From positions 1 through 41,248 of the forward strand of contig LUYE01000029.1 in the NCBI GenBank assembly GCA_001602645.1: a DNA stretch of 41,248 nucleotides, in the 5' to 3' direction. The stretch comes from Methanosarcinales archaeon Methan_01. GTDB taxonomy: Archaea; Halobacteriota; Methanosarcinia; Methanotrichales; Methanotrichaceae. Position 1 is the stretch's first letter, and each line of letters begins with the position of its first letter. A program made the translations under genes and the position numbers. Below the pieces are notes generated by a model. That model searched no databases. It had not been told where the DNA came from and saw only the letters and a program-made list of their open reading frames with translations. Shown in pieces: positions 16,146 through 25,413 of the stretch.

Positions 16146-19100
16146 CTAAGCCCCCAGCACCTTCGACATCTTCTCCTTCCAGGCGGCCACCTCGTCCGCG
16201 GTCACGACATCGATCGCTCCGCCCTGGAACTCGCCCCCCACGTCTCCCATCCGCTCTTCCATCCACCCCTCGATCTCGAGGTAGAGCGACTTCAGGGCGT
16301 CGAGAACCTCAGGATCGGCCTTCCACAATCCCCTCTGCTCCGCCTCCAGGAGCCTTCTGCCCATCTCCTCCATCGCCCAGGGGTTGTTCTCCTGGAAGAA
16401 CTCTCGGTTATCCTCGTCCATGATGAAGGTCTTTGCGATCTCGTCGAAGATCCAGTCGTCCACCTCCGAGGTCGTAGCCTCCCAGCCGTAGACCCGGCCC
16501 ACCCGCTTGGAGATGTCGCCAGCGCCCTTGTAGCCGTGCTCCTTCATCCCCTCGATCCACTTGGGGTTGAGGAGCTTGGTCCTGACCACGCGCCTCACCT
16601 CGTCGGCCAGGTCTCGGACCTCCACATGCTCCGGCTCCCTGGTGTCGCCGTAGTAGGCCTTGACATCCCTTCCGGAGATGTGCCTCGCCGCCGCGGTCAT
16701 GCCGCCATGGGTTCCGAAGTAGCAGCAGCATCCGAATAGGTCGTACTCGTCGCTGACGACCTTGTTGTAGGTCACGTCCACCGACTTGAGAGAGTTTACA
16801 AACTGCTGATGAGACTCCTTACCCGGGACGCCTTTACCGTAGGCGTAGCCGTTCCAGTAGACGAAGATGTCCGAGAGGTCCTTCTCATCCTTCCAGGCGC
16901 TGGCGTAGACTGCGAGGTTTGTTCCCGACTGGTAGGTGCCGGGCTTGCTGGCGAAGATCCGCAGCGTAGCCTCGCGCCAGTCCTTCGCAGTACCGTTCTC
17001 CAGGTTCTCGAGCGTATGCTTTCGCACAGAGTTCATCTCAAGAGGCTCATCAAGGGCGGCCACCGCCTGGACCGCCTCGTCGATAGTATCGATGCAGTTG
17101 GGGAAGTTGTCCCGCGTGATCCCCGAGACGCGAACGGTCAGATCGATCCGAGGGCGCCCCAGCTCCTCCAGTGGGATGACCTGGAAGCCCTTCAGCCGAC
17201 CGTTGGACTGCCATACGGGCTCAGTTCCCAAAAGGAAGAGCATCTGGGCCATGTCCTCTCCGTCTGCCCACATGATGTCGCTACACATCCAGTAAAAGGC
17301 GATATTCTCAGGATGGCGACCTTCCTCCTCCAGGTGCTTGGCGATTACCGCTTCTCCCAGCTTTTGGCCCACCTTCCAGGCGGTCTTCGTAGGGACACGG
17401 TATGGATCCAGTGAGTAGAAATTCCGACCGGTGGGCAGAACGTCGTCCCGACCTCGGGTGATCAGGCCGCTGGGGCCAGCCTCGACGTAGCCTCCGTCCA
17501 TGCCGTTCAGCAGAGCCTCGATCTCCGTAGAGGCCTCCATCCGAGACTGGAGGTCCAGGACCTTCTCTCGGATCGCCTCGAGCCTCAGCTCGTAACCCGC
17601 GACGGAAAACCCCAGGACCTCATCAGGCCGGGCACCGTTCCCCTCCAGATAGATCTTGATGAGCTTCTTGCAGAGGCCGTCGATCGTCTCCAGAAGCTGG
17701 CCGTGAGATCTGCCGTAGAGCTCGTCGACGGCGCCCTGGTCGGCGAGAAGCTCCTCCATGGAGAAGCCCATCATGGCGGCGACGGTGCCCCGCAGGGGAA
17801 CGCCGTTCCCCTCAAACCTCATCACGGAGTTGATGAACTCGACCCGCTTCTCGCCTTCGGGAAGCTGGCCGAATATGTGCATGCCGGAATCTATCTGGGT
17901 GTTTCTCACGCGGCTCAGCTCGTTGTGGGCCTTGGATACTATCTCCTCCACCCGCATGTCCTCGGTGAGCTTCATGCCTTTGTCGAGGTTGGCGGCCTTG
18001 ATGGCATCGATGAGCAGGTGCCTCAGCTCGTGGGAGCGTCCGTGGTCGTGCTTCGCCGTTTCGTACTCGCCGAGGAGCCGGTCCACCTCCAGGAGCTCAT
18101 CGTAGAGCCCCGACTCGGTCATGACGGTCTGCATATGATCCACCAGGACGGCATAGCTCCGCCTTTTGGCGATGGTCCCCTCGGGCGGGTTGTCGGCGTT
18201 GTAGATGTATAGATGGGGGATCGTGCCGATGCATATGTCAGGATAACAGTTTCTGGAGAGGCCCACCCCTTTGCCGGGCAAAAACTCCAGGTTGCCGTGG
18301 GTGCCCACGTGGATCAGAACATCTGCCCCGAATACCTCTTCTAAGTAGCGGTAGGTGGCCATGTATTGGTGGGTGGGCGGCACGTCCGGATCGTGTAGTA
18401 TTTTGCAGACCTGGCCGTCGCAACGCGTGCCGGCGCAGCCTCTCTTGGGCTGGACTGCGACGACGCAGTTGCCGTACAGGACTCCAGTGACGACGATCTT
18501 TCCCTGATAGAGCATGGCGGCGGGAATGCCGTCCTTCTCCTCTCCGGGAGGGTTTCCCCAGGCCTCACAGACCCGATCTCTTACCTGAGGTGTGAGAGTG
18601 CTGAACCACTTCACATACTCCTCCTTGGTCTGATAGGCAAGAACGCCGCCCTTGGCCACGATCTCCTCGATGGGGGTCCATCGGAACTCGGAGATGGCCT
18701 TCCGGTCCATGATCGTCTCGATCAGCTCTTTACCCGTCTCGGGGATGTCTTCCAGGGAGTACCCGGCCTCGGCCATCTTGTTCATGATGAGGGCCACGCT
18801 CTCGATGGTATCCAGATGGGCTCCTCCGCCTACGGCCGCCTCTACGGAGGCGCAGGGGTTGTTGTGGAGTATGAAGGCCACCTTCCTCTCGGAGGCGGGT
18901 TTTTTGGCCAAGGCCACCCATTTCTTGACCCGTCCCGCCAGCTTCACGCAGCGCTCGGGTATCGGCGTCCTCTCATCGTATTCCCCCCGCTTGGACCCCG
19001 CTCCTACAATGATCGGCTCGATCATGCCCTCAAATTCGGGCATGGCCACGGACCAGCCGATGTCGTTGGATAGACCGATGCCGTTCTCCCACTCGTCCAG

Positions 19101-19952
19101 GTTCATGTGGTAGGAGAGGATCGGCTCAAAGACCGGAACGTTCAACCTCTTCAATAGAGAGATGCCCTTTTTGTTGCTCTTCGCCTCGCCCATGCTTTTT
19201 GCCTCCTGACCGAGGAAGAAGGGGACGGTCTTCACCATGGCAGCTATGCGGGGTTCGTCATCGTTGAGGAAGTAATCGGAGACCACCTCCGCCATGCTTC
19301 TAGTTCCCAACTCCAGATCCCGGACGGAGTACGAGAATACGGGAATGACGTTCATGCCCTGCTGCTCCAGCGCTCGGATCAGCTCGTCCTCTACGTCCAA
19401 GAGATTATTTGCCCAGGAGAACCGAGAGAAGAGGAGGCCGACCGTGGGCTTGTCATCGGGCTTGTACCACTCCAGATACTGGCCGATATTCTCGAAGGTG
19501 CGAGGAGCATTCGGATGATACGCTCCCTCCCAGGGCAGGGGAATGGGAGGATCAAAGGCGCAATCCACGTCGAGCAGCTCTTTACAGAGGTAGAGGAACA
19601 TGTTTCTGACGTTCCCCTCCCCGCCGTAGGTTAGGTAGGCGTTCGCCGTGACCACCACCTCGGCCGGGGCGGTGGAGAGGAGCCAGTACGACGGATCGTA
19701 TCCGAGGCAGACGATGGCAGTGCTTTCTCCGATCTCTTTCATCTTCGGCCCGATCTCGTCCCAGATCGGATCGCTTCCTCTATGAATGAAGATCAGATCC
19801 GATTCCGCGCAAGACTCCAGGGCCACTTCCAGCCGGCCGGGCTGATCGTCGAGGCGCTGAATGGAGTAGAGCGCCAACTCGAATCCTAGGCTTTTGGTCG
19901 CCTTTGCGATTATAGGTTGGTATGAGTTTCCTACTATGCAGGTTATTTTCAT
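16146..19952 (-). CDS. cobN: CobN/BchH-type metal chelatase large subunit (CobN1)
   Basis: About 1268 residues, typical for the large tetrapyrrole-binding subunit of ATP-dependent cobalt or magnesium chelatases. The core contains VAFILHNNPC (about 358-367), HVGTHGNLEFLPGK (about 548-561, with the conserved His and Glu), AKRRSYAVLVDHMQT, and the C-terminal NPWAMEEMGRRLLEA. A Cys cluster CX4CX4C (about 506-516) precedes ILHDPDVPPTHQY. I prefer the ATG at 19952 because GAGGTG lies 5-6 bases upstream and MKITCIV aligns with the CobN2 start; a GTG at 19961 is possible. It follows SBP5 by a short gap, making it third in the SBP6-SBP5-cobN1 operon. No CobS/CobT or ChlI/ChlD partner is in the window. 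The metal and the ring it serves are unknown. Confidence 0.9.
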   Translation of the reverse strand: MKITCIVGNSYQPIIAKATKSLGFELALYSIQRLDDQPGRLEVALESCAESDLIFIHRGSDPIWDEIGPKMKEIGESTAIVCLGYDPSYWLLSTAPAEVVVTANAYLTYGGEGNVRNMFLYLCKELLDVDCAFDPPIPLPWEGAYHPNAPRTFENIGQYLEWYKPDDKPTVGLLFSRFSWANNLLDVEDELIRALEQQGMNVIPVFSYSVRDLELGTRSMAEVVSDYFLNDDEPRIAAMVKTVPFFLGQEAKSMGEAKSNKKGISLLKRLNVPVFEPILSYHMNLDEWENGIGLSNDIGWSVAMPEFEGMIEPIIVGAGSKRGEYDERTPIPERCVKLAGRVKKWVALAKKPASERKVAFILHNNPCASVEAAVGGGAHLDTIESVALIMNKMAEAGYSLEDIPETGKELIETIMDRKAISEFRWTPIEEIVAKGGVLAYQTKEEYVKWFSTLTPQVRDRVCEAWGNPPGEEKDGIPAAMLYQGKIVVTGVLYGNCVVAVQPKRGCAGTRCDGQVCKILHDPDVPPTHQYMATYRYLEEVFGADVLIHVGTHGNLEFLPGKGVGLSRNCYPDICIGTIPHLYIYNADNPPEGTIAKRRSYAVLVDHMQTVMTESGLYDELLEVDRLLGEYETAKHDHGRSHELRHLLIDAIKAANLDKGMKLTEDMRVEEIVSKAHNELSRVRNTQIDSGMHIFGQLPEGEKRVEFINSVMRFEGNGVPLRGTVAAMMGFSMEELLADQGAVDELYGRSHGQLLETIDGLCKKLIKIYLEGNGARPDEVLGFSVAGYELRLEAIREKVLDLQSRMEASTEIEALLNGMDGGYVEAGPSGLITRGRDDVLPTGRNFYSLDPYRVPTKTAWKVGQKLGEAVIAKHLEEEGRHPENIAFYWMCSDIMWADGEDMAQMLFLLGTEPVWQSNGRLKGFQVIPLEELGRPRIDLTVRVSGITRDNFPNCIDTIDEAVQAVAALDEPLEMNSVRKHTLENLENGTAKDWREATLRIFASKPGTYQSGTNLAVYASAWKDEKDLSDIFVYWNGYAYGKGVPGKESHQQFVNSLKSVDVTYNKVVSDEYDLFGCCCYFGTHGGMTAAARHISGRDVKAYYGDTREPEHVEVRDLADEVRRVVRTKLLNPKWIEGMKEHGYKGAGDISKRVGRVYGWEATTSEVDDWIFDEIAKTFIMDEDNREFFQENNPWAMEEMGRRLLEAEQRGLWKADPEVLDALKSLYLEIEGWMEERMGDVGGEFQGGAIDVVTADEVAAWKEKMSKVLGA

Positions 19953-19976
19953 TTTGGACACCTCAGCTAGATTTCA

Positions 19977-21227
19977 TTATGCGCTTGGATAGACGTAGTA
20001 ACCCCGATAGGAGATCCCCTGCCAATCCTCAAAATATTCTTTCAGTATGTCCTTAGGTTGAAGGTCCTCAAATAGGTCTGGATAGAAGTATTTGGCCAGG
20101 AAAGCCATGCCTGCCACTTCCATTGGACCGCGATTAAGATCGGTGCATACGATGAGGACCTTTCCGTCTTCGAAAGCGTTCGTAGAGCTGATGGCAGGAT
20201 CTGAAAGAAGCGTATCCCTGACCGTCTTCATGTTCTCTATGGCGGTTTCATTGGCGCTGTAACCCGAAAAGCCGCCACCGAGCACGCTCGCCACGATTAT
20301 ATCTGGGTTCTGAGACATCACCCACTCCGGGTCCACATCTGCAGTACCCGTAGTGCTGAGAAGATCCTCGGCTATGTTAATTCCACCAGCATCTGCCAGC
20401 AATGCATGGTCTCCGCTCTCGCCGGTTCTTACCTTCAAGATCGGATAGTAGTAATCTGGATAACCGAAGAATAGCGTCCTAGGTCTCTCATCATCTGCGA
20501 GATCCTCTAATCGTTCCGCAATAAGGTCCCTGTATCCACTGTACCAATCGATCAGGTCGTTTGCAGAGTCTTTTTCACCAAATAGCTCGCCGAGAATTCT
20601 GACGTCGCTATCCAGTACGTCCTTATCGTGACAATTGATGCACATTACTGGAACGTTTATATCATCATAACTCTCAAATGATTCTTCGTCTTTAGGCCGG
20701 CTATATAGTATGACCAGATCCGGGTTGAGCTGGGCTATCTGCTCGTAATCAGGGCTTCCGTATTTGACGCTCACCTTATCCTGAAGCTCGGGCCAGTAAA
20801 GGGGGTCCTTGATGGCGTAAGATGTCACGCCTATGAGCCTCTCCTCTATGTCGACACCTATGGCCCGCATTATCTCTATGGCGCCGGTATTTACGCAAAT
20901 CACCCTTTGTATCGGCACCTTCAGCGTCACATTCCTTTCTTGGGCATCGACGATGGTGAGTTCCGTCTCGTCCCCGTTTATGATCTTCTCGATCTGATCG
21001 ATATCCAGGGCGTCTATCTCGCCGTCATAATTGGCATCGGCGAGCCTGGTGGGCTCATCGGTGCCTTCGATGATGCCCTCGACGTAGGCAATATCAACTT
21101 CGTCTATGCCATCGTCCATGTTGGCGTTGCCAAAGATTTCCAGTGTGCAATCGGACGCAAGTGCTGGAATGACTACAAGAGCAGATGCTGTAAAAAGCAT
21201 CCATAAAAATAAGGTCGGTGTTTTCAT
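19977..21227 (-). CDS. Exported dockerin-module metal-chelate binding protein (SBP5)
   Basis: A 416-residue family member between SBP6 and cobN1. Signal peptide to about residue 24 (ALA-SDC), loops GNANMDDGIDEVD and DANYDGEIDALD, then the binding domain (PIQRVICVNTGAIEIMRAIG). It is one of the more diverged copies: the C-terminus reads QPKDILKEYFEDWQGISYRGYYVYPSA rather than the usual IHQEYLTRFQG (quoted in part). It carries a Cys (residue 27) right after the predicted cleavage site. The start overlaps the SBP6 stop as ATGA, so translation is coupled. Co-transcription with cobN1 is the strongest direct link between the binding proteins and tetrapyrrole metallation. Confidence 0.87.
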   Translation of the reverse strand: MKTPTLFLWMLFTASALVVIPALASDCTLEIFGNANMDDGIDEVDIAYVEGIIEGTDEPTRLADANYDGEIDALDIDQIEKIINGDETELTIVDAQERNVTLKVPIQRVICVNTGAIEIMRAIGVDIEERLIGVTSYAIKDPLYWPELQDKVSVKYGSPDYEQIAQLNPDLVILYSRPKDEESFESYDDINVPVMCINCHDKDVLDSDVRILGELFGEKDSANDLIDWYSGYRDLIAERLEDLADDERPRTLFFGYPDYYYPILKVRTGESGDHALLADAGGINIAEDLLSTTGTADVDPEWVMSQNPDIIVASVLGGGFSGYSANETAIENMKTVRDTLLSDPAISSTNAFEDGKVLIVCTDLNRGPMEVAGMAFLAKYFYPDLFEDLQPKDILKEYFEDWQGISYRGYYVYPSA

Positions 21228-22453
21228 ACGGTCACCTCCAAGGGCGGATATACAAAGACACCCTTTTCATCCAGGTCGAAGTCCGATCCCAGATACTCTG
21301 TCAAATATTCCTGATGTATCTCCTGTGGATTCAAATCGACGAATAGATCTGGATGAATAATTTTCGCCCAATGTACAATACCTAAAAGATAATCAAGCCC
21401 GTAATGGAGGTTTACATCTACCATGTAAACCTTCCCATCTTTCACCGCAGTGATATCAGCAAATTCAGGGCGGCTCATGATTTCATCCCTCAAATCCGCC
21501 AACTTTGAAGGATCTTCCACCTCGTATCCAGCATCAGTATACGCGCCTACGATGATGACGTCAGGATTCCTCTCCAGGATCGCTTCAGGATCTACAATAG
21601 GAATTCCTTCGAGATCGGAAAAGATATTTCTCCCACCGGCCAGATTAATCGATTGATGGGCGCCTGTGGTGTGACCATAAGTCTTGTAAGGCTTGTTGCA
21701 CTCTACATAGACCTTTGGTCTCTCCTCGTCCGACAACTCTTCTGTCCGCGATTTGATGAGACCAATATATTTTCCATGGAAATCATCGATGTAGCGACTT
21801 GCATCATCTCTTTTTCCAAAAATATAACCAAGCATCATCAATTCATCAGTAAGATTCTCTGGTTTAGTAAAGGATAAGTCAACAACGGTGACGCTGTCTG
21901 GAAGGGTCTCAGCAAGTTCCGAGACGGTTGGCGACCACCATGTAATGAGTAAATCTGGATCGAGACTGATAATCGCCTCAAGGTCTGGATCTTTGGCCAT
22001 GCCAAGCGCCGGTAGGGTGCTGAGTCCGGGTAGATATGTATACTCAGTAATAGGATTGGACACACCAACTATTTTATTCTGGACCCCCAACATCTGTAAA
22101 GCATCAGCACAATACTCATTCAATAATATAACACGCTCAACGGGCTTGCTTACTGTCACAATTCGATCCGTATAATCGATGATCGTAAGCTCCTTCTCCT
22201 CACCTGCTATGATCAACTCTATCTGAGCGATGTCCGCCTCATCGATCTGGCCGTCATAGTTGGCATCTGCCAGCTCTGTAGCGTCATTTATTCCTTCGAT
22301 TATTCCCTCCACGTGCGCTACATCATCCTCGTCTATCGTGTCATCCATATTAGCATTGCCAAAGATGTCGAGCGTGTAATCATCTGCAACCGCAGGCATA
22401 ATAGCCAACGAAATGCATGCCAGCACCGCCAATCCAAAAGCCAATCTATTCAT
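21224..22453 (-). CDS. Exported dockerin-module metal-chelate binding protein (SBP6)
   Basis: First gene of the SBP6-SBP5-cobN1 operon, 409 residues. Signal peptide 1-23 (AVA-DDY), loops GNANMDDTIDEDD and DANYDGQIDEAD, then the binding domain with PVERVILLNEYCADALQML. Its ligand domain resembles SBP3, supporting duplication of the whole unit. It ends FVYPPLEVTV and has no anchor. The shared promoter lies about 65-85 bases upstream. The ribosome-binding region is slightly altered here (GATGATATCTG instead of GGATGGTAGCTG). Confidence 0.88.
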   Translation of the reverse strand: MNRLAFGLAVLACISLAIMPAVADDYTLDIFGNANMDDTIDEDDVAHVEGIIEGINDATELADANYDGQIDEADIAQIELIIAGEEKELTIIDYTDRIVTVSKPVERVILLNEYCADALQMLGVQNKIVGVSNPITEYTYLPGLSTLPALGMAKDPDLEAIISLDPDLLITWWSPTVSELAETLPDSVTVVDLSFTKPENLTDELMMLGYIFGKRDDASRYIDDFHGKYIGLIKSRTEELSDEERPKVYVECNKPYKTYGHTTGAHQSINLAGGRNIFSDLEGIPIVDPEAILERNPDVIIVGAYTDAGYEVEDPSKLADLRDEIMSRPEFADITAVKDGKVYMVDVNLHYGLDYLLGIVHWAKIIHPDLFVDLNPQEIHQEYLTEYLGSDFDLDEKGVFVYPPLEVTV

Positions 22454-22516
22454 CAGATATCATCCTCTATTCCATACTCGAGGTTCAAGTAGTATGATTA
22501 GATGCGAATTGTGTTC

Positions 22517-22537
22517 ATTATTTATAACTTTTTCGAC
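22517..22537 (-). promoter_or_regulatory. Shared SBP promoter, copy ahead of SBP6
   Basis: On the minus strand TCGAAAAAGTTATAAATAATG gives BRE CGAAA and TATA TTATAAATA. The leader is diverged from the other copies but keeps the TATA-to-ATG distance. Bases 22454-22678 hold only this promoter and unassigned flank of SBP7. Confidence 0.62.
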
Positions 22538-22678
22538 TAAATGCGTCAAATAATAAAACTACATAAAAATAGATGGGTTCAACGATGCGCTATTTGGCGC
22601 GCATCTAACCACCGTCATCTCGACTTTGCCCTATCTCATACTCGCGATTCCAGCATCTGATCCACAAAACCTTCACTC

Positions 22679-23965
22679 TCAGGAAGCACCGTGGCTTTGA
22701 GGGACGTATCGATCAGGAATTCCCGCTAGGCCACCATCAATTTCTATCGGAGGATACACGAACACACCATGGTCATCCAAGTCATAGTCTATGCGTTGGA
22801 ATCTATTAAGGTATTCTTTGTGAATCGCTTCAGGGTCTAAATCTTCGAAGAGCTCTGGATGTAATAACTTTGCCAGATATGATATGCTTATAATCTGTTG
22901 TATCGAATGTACAATATCTGAAGCGACACAATAACAATTTCCGTTCCTGATTGCTTTGACATCCTTCAGTTCAGGACGGTTAATAACGCCGTCTCTTGTT
23001 GCGTCTACTCCTGCCATATCATCAATGCCATAGCCAGAAGGATCGGCACTCATCGCACCGATAAAAATGAACTCGGGATTTTCCGTAATAACCCACTCTG
23101 CATCCACCACCCCAGAAAGTTTGTCGGCAGCGATATTTGTTCCACCTGCCATTTCACATACATAACCCTCAACTGAATCTTTGTTTCTGGTATAATACTC
23201 GCTATAATGAGGGAAAGCCTCTATGAAAATCGTCGGTTTGTCCTCCTCAGAAAGTCCTTCAATTCTACTATGGATCATCTCTATATGTTCCCCATGCCAT
23301 TCACAGAACTCCTCGGCCTCAGCCCTCCTATCGAGAATATATCCAAGTTTTTTTAACTCCTCTTCCATGTTACTTCCCCGGGAGTTTATTCGAACAACAG
23401 CGACGTTAGGTGCTATCTCTTCATCAAGTTCAGATTTCAATGAATAGTATCCAAGGACCATATCTGGTTCTAAAGCAAGTATTGCTTCAGCATCTGGCTC
23501 TAAATAATCTCCAACTGTTGGTAGCTTGGACATCACTGGTAGAAGTACATATTCTTCTGGAAGGCTTGAATCTATGCCTACCACTTTCTCTTCGGCTCTA
23601 AGTACCCTCACCGCGTCAGCCTGTGAATCTCCAAGAACAACTACTCTTTCCACAGGCTTTTTAATTGTTACATCTCCGCCATTGCTATCTACAATAGTAA
23701 GCTCTTTCTCGCCATCAGCAATGATCTGCTCTATCTGGGCGATGTCGCCCTCGTCGATCTGGCCGTCATAATTGGCATCTGCCAGCTGGGTCTCTTCATT
23801 TGTTCCGTCGATTATTCCTTCTAAGTACGTCACATCATCCTCGTCTATCGTGTCGTCCATGTCTGCGTTGCCGAATATTTCAAGGGTGTAATCAGCTGCA
23901 TCCGCAGCCATAATGGCCAACGACGCGCATGACATAATTATCAATACAAAGGTCAATCGATTCAC
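22679..23965 (-). CDS. Exported dockerin-module metal-chelate binding protein (SBP7)
   Basis: A single-gene unit of 428 residues. I place the start at GTG (23963-23965): VNRLTFVL then aligns with the MNR start of the paralogues, and GGATGGTAGCT stands at the same distance; a frame from 23986 would run through that ribosome binding site. Signal peptide near ADA-ADY, loops GNADMDDTIDEDD and DANYDGQIDEGD, then the binding domain (PVERVVVLGDSQADAVRVL). The C-terminus carries about 18 extra residues after FVYPPIEI, unlike any sibling, perhaps from read-through of a lost stop. It has its own promoter copy. Confidence 0.86.
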   Translation of the reverse strand: MNRLTFVLIIMSCASLAIMAADAADYTLEIFGNADMDDTIDEDDVTYLEGIIDGTNEETQLADANYDGQIDEGDIAQIEQIIADGEKELTIVDSNGGDVTIKKPVERVVVLGDSQADAVRVLRAEEKVVGIDSSLPEEYVLLPVMSKLPTVGDYLEPDAEAILALEPDMVLGYYSLKSELDEEIAPNVAVVRINSRGSNMEEELKKLGYILDRRAEAEEFCEWHGEHIEMIHSRIEGLSEEDKPTIFIEAFPHYSEYYTRNKDSVEGYVCEMAGGTNIAADKLSGVVDAEWVITENPEFIFIGAMSADPSGYGIDDMAGVDATRDGVINRPELKDVKAIRNGNCYCVASDIVHSIQQIISISYLAKLLHPELFEDLDPEAIHKEYLNRFQRIDYDLDDHGVFVYPPIEIDGGLAGIPDRYVPQSHGAS

Positions 23966-24028
23966 AGCTACCATCCTCCTTACCATACTTAGTCACTAAT
24001 TAGTATGATTAGGTATGAATTATGCCCA

Positions 24029-24046
24029 TATTTATAACTATTTCGG
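24029..24046 (-). promoter_or_regulatory. Shared SBP promoter, copy ahead of SBP7
   Basis: Minus strand GCCGAAATAGTTATAAATAT carries the same BRE/TATA core as the SBP4 copy, about 70 bases before the GTG start of SBP7. Confidence 0.62.
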
Positions 24047-24061
24047 CGATCTCATCTTCTA

Positions 24062-24141
24062 AGGAACTCCCTGGGGGTCGCAGCAGCCATTCGCGAGGCC
24101 AGAAAGGTGAAAACCGAGGGGTATATTTCGGCGTTTAGCTG
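24062..24141 (+). pseudogene. Possible short coding remnant
   Basis: A GC-rich island inside an AT-rich gap reads RNSLGVAAAIREARKVKTEG and a few more residues to a stop on the plus strand. The composition is like a buried helix of a conserved protein and unlike the flanks. No start codon or domain is recognisable, and it overlaps the end of the radical SAM gene by a few bases. It may be chance. Confidence 0.15.
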
Positions 24142-25388
24142 AATCGTTCGCGACAACTCCGTAGAGTATTGCTACCTAAGGGAGTTGTCTTTATTTCCCG
24201 ATCATCTCGATTTATTAATCCTTCTTTCTCTAGCTCACAGATCTGATCTGGGAATATTTGTTCTGGTAATACGCCAAATCTTTTTAGAAATACTGTTTTA
24301 TCTACGGCTGAGCTCAACCCTCTCGACATAAAACGCTTCATAAGCTGGTCGTCTGATAAACGTTTATTCATAGATATGGGCAAAGCTCCTCCCTTGATGG
24401 ATTCGATGTAAGATCCCAATTCATCCGTATTTCTAAAGCTATATTTTTCTAATAGGCTGAAAAACCAATTGGTTATGCCTAGACCCAAGCCTTCATGTTG
24501 ATATTTATAGAATAAGTCATAGTATCTGCTTTTTTTCCCAGGCAAAGTGAATCCTGATGAATATTGTTGTTGATAGCCACCGTCCTTTAAGATGTCAAGA
24601 GCGACGTTACACATGTCGTCAGCAATTTTACTTTCTGGCATCGGCGGAAGCACACCAGATTGTAACTCTTTAGCCAGCTTCAAGTTCGGATACAAATGAA
24701 ACCTGAATATGCTTATATTGTCGACGCCCAACTCGATTGCTTTGAGAAGATCACTCTCCCATGAGTGCGTATCTTGGCCCGGCAAATTATACATAAGATC
24801 TATTCGGATGGCTTCGCAACCTAATTTCTTTGCCTGCAAAATTGTTTCTGCTACCACATGGCTGCTGTCGGTACGATTTAGGTTTTTCCTAATGATGTTG
24901 TCAAACGTCTGCACGCCGATATATAGGCGACTTAGACCGCAATCTAATAGCCTGTTAATCTTATGGGCATCGAGGTTGTGCGTTGTGCTTTCTACCGTCA
25001 GCTCCATATCTGCATTAAAATTAAAGCTATCTTTGCAGGTCTGTATGAGCACCTTCAACTCATCAGAGGAAAGCGTGGTGGGTGTTCCACCATGTAGGTA
25101 AAGCGCACCAAAATCACTTGACTCAATATATTTCATCCCGGACCAAAGTCTTATTTCCCCCTTCAGAGCCTGAAGATAGTTTCGCAACGCTTCATGGGTC
25201 TTAAAAAACCTTTTAGCGTTGCAAAATGAGCAAATTGAATCACAGAAGGGCACTGTTACGTGAATAATCCCTTCGTCTTTTCTGCAATCTTCTCTTCCCA
25301 AAAGAGCTACGAATTGATCCAGATCAGTGCAAGTTGTATCAGAAGCCAATAGAGGAAACAGCGTGGAATTGGTACAGTCCGCGTTCAT
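24135..25388 (-). CDS. HemW/HutW-like radical SAM protein
   Basis: About 417 residues with a radical SAM cluster motif CX3CX2C in PFCDSICSFC (about 48-56), the SAM-binding GGTP (YLHGGTPTTLS), and a coproporphyrinogen-oxidase-like layout ending in a winged-helix-like C-terminal part. Relatives include HemW (heme chaperone) and HutW/ChuW (anaerobic heme-opening methyltransferase). Assignment within this group is not possible by eye, but heme or other tetrapyrrole as substrate fits the neighbourhood. It is the last gene of the SBP11-SBP8 operon. I prefer the ATG at 25388 since GGGAG lies 6 bases upstream; an ATG at 25424 overlapping SBP8 is also open. The gene is clearly AT-richer than cobN, suggesting separate acquisition. 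Confidence 0.83.
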   Translation of the reverse strand: MNADCTNSTLFPLLASDTTCTDLDQFVALLGREDCRKDEGIIHVTVPFCDSICSFCNAKRFFKTHEALRNYLQALKGEIRLWSGMKYIESSDFGALYLHGGTPTTLSSDELKVLIQTCKDSFNFNADMELTVESTTHNLDAHKINRLLDCGLSRLYIGVQTFDNIIRKNLNRTDSSHVVAETILQAKKLGCEAIRIDLMYNLPGQDTHSWESDLLKAIELGVDNISIFRFHLYPNLKLAKELQSGVLPPMPESKIADDMCNVALDILKDGGYQQQYSSGFTLPGKKSRYYDLFYKYQHEGLGLGITNWFFSLLEKYSFRNTDELGSYIESIKGGALPISMNKRLSDDQLMKRFMSRGLSSAVDKTVFLKRFGVLPEQIFPDQICELEKEGLINRDDREIKTTPLGSNTLRSCRERFS

Positions 25389-25413
25389 ATTCATCTCCCG
25401 TAAATACCCCGAT

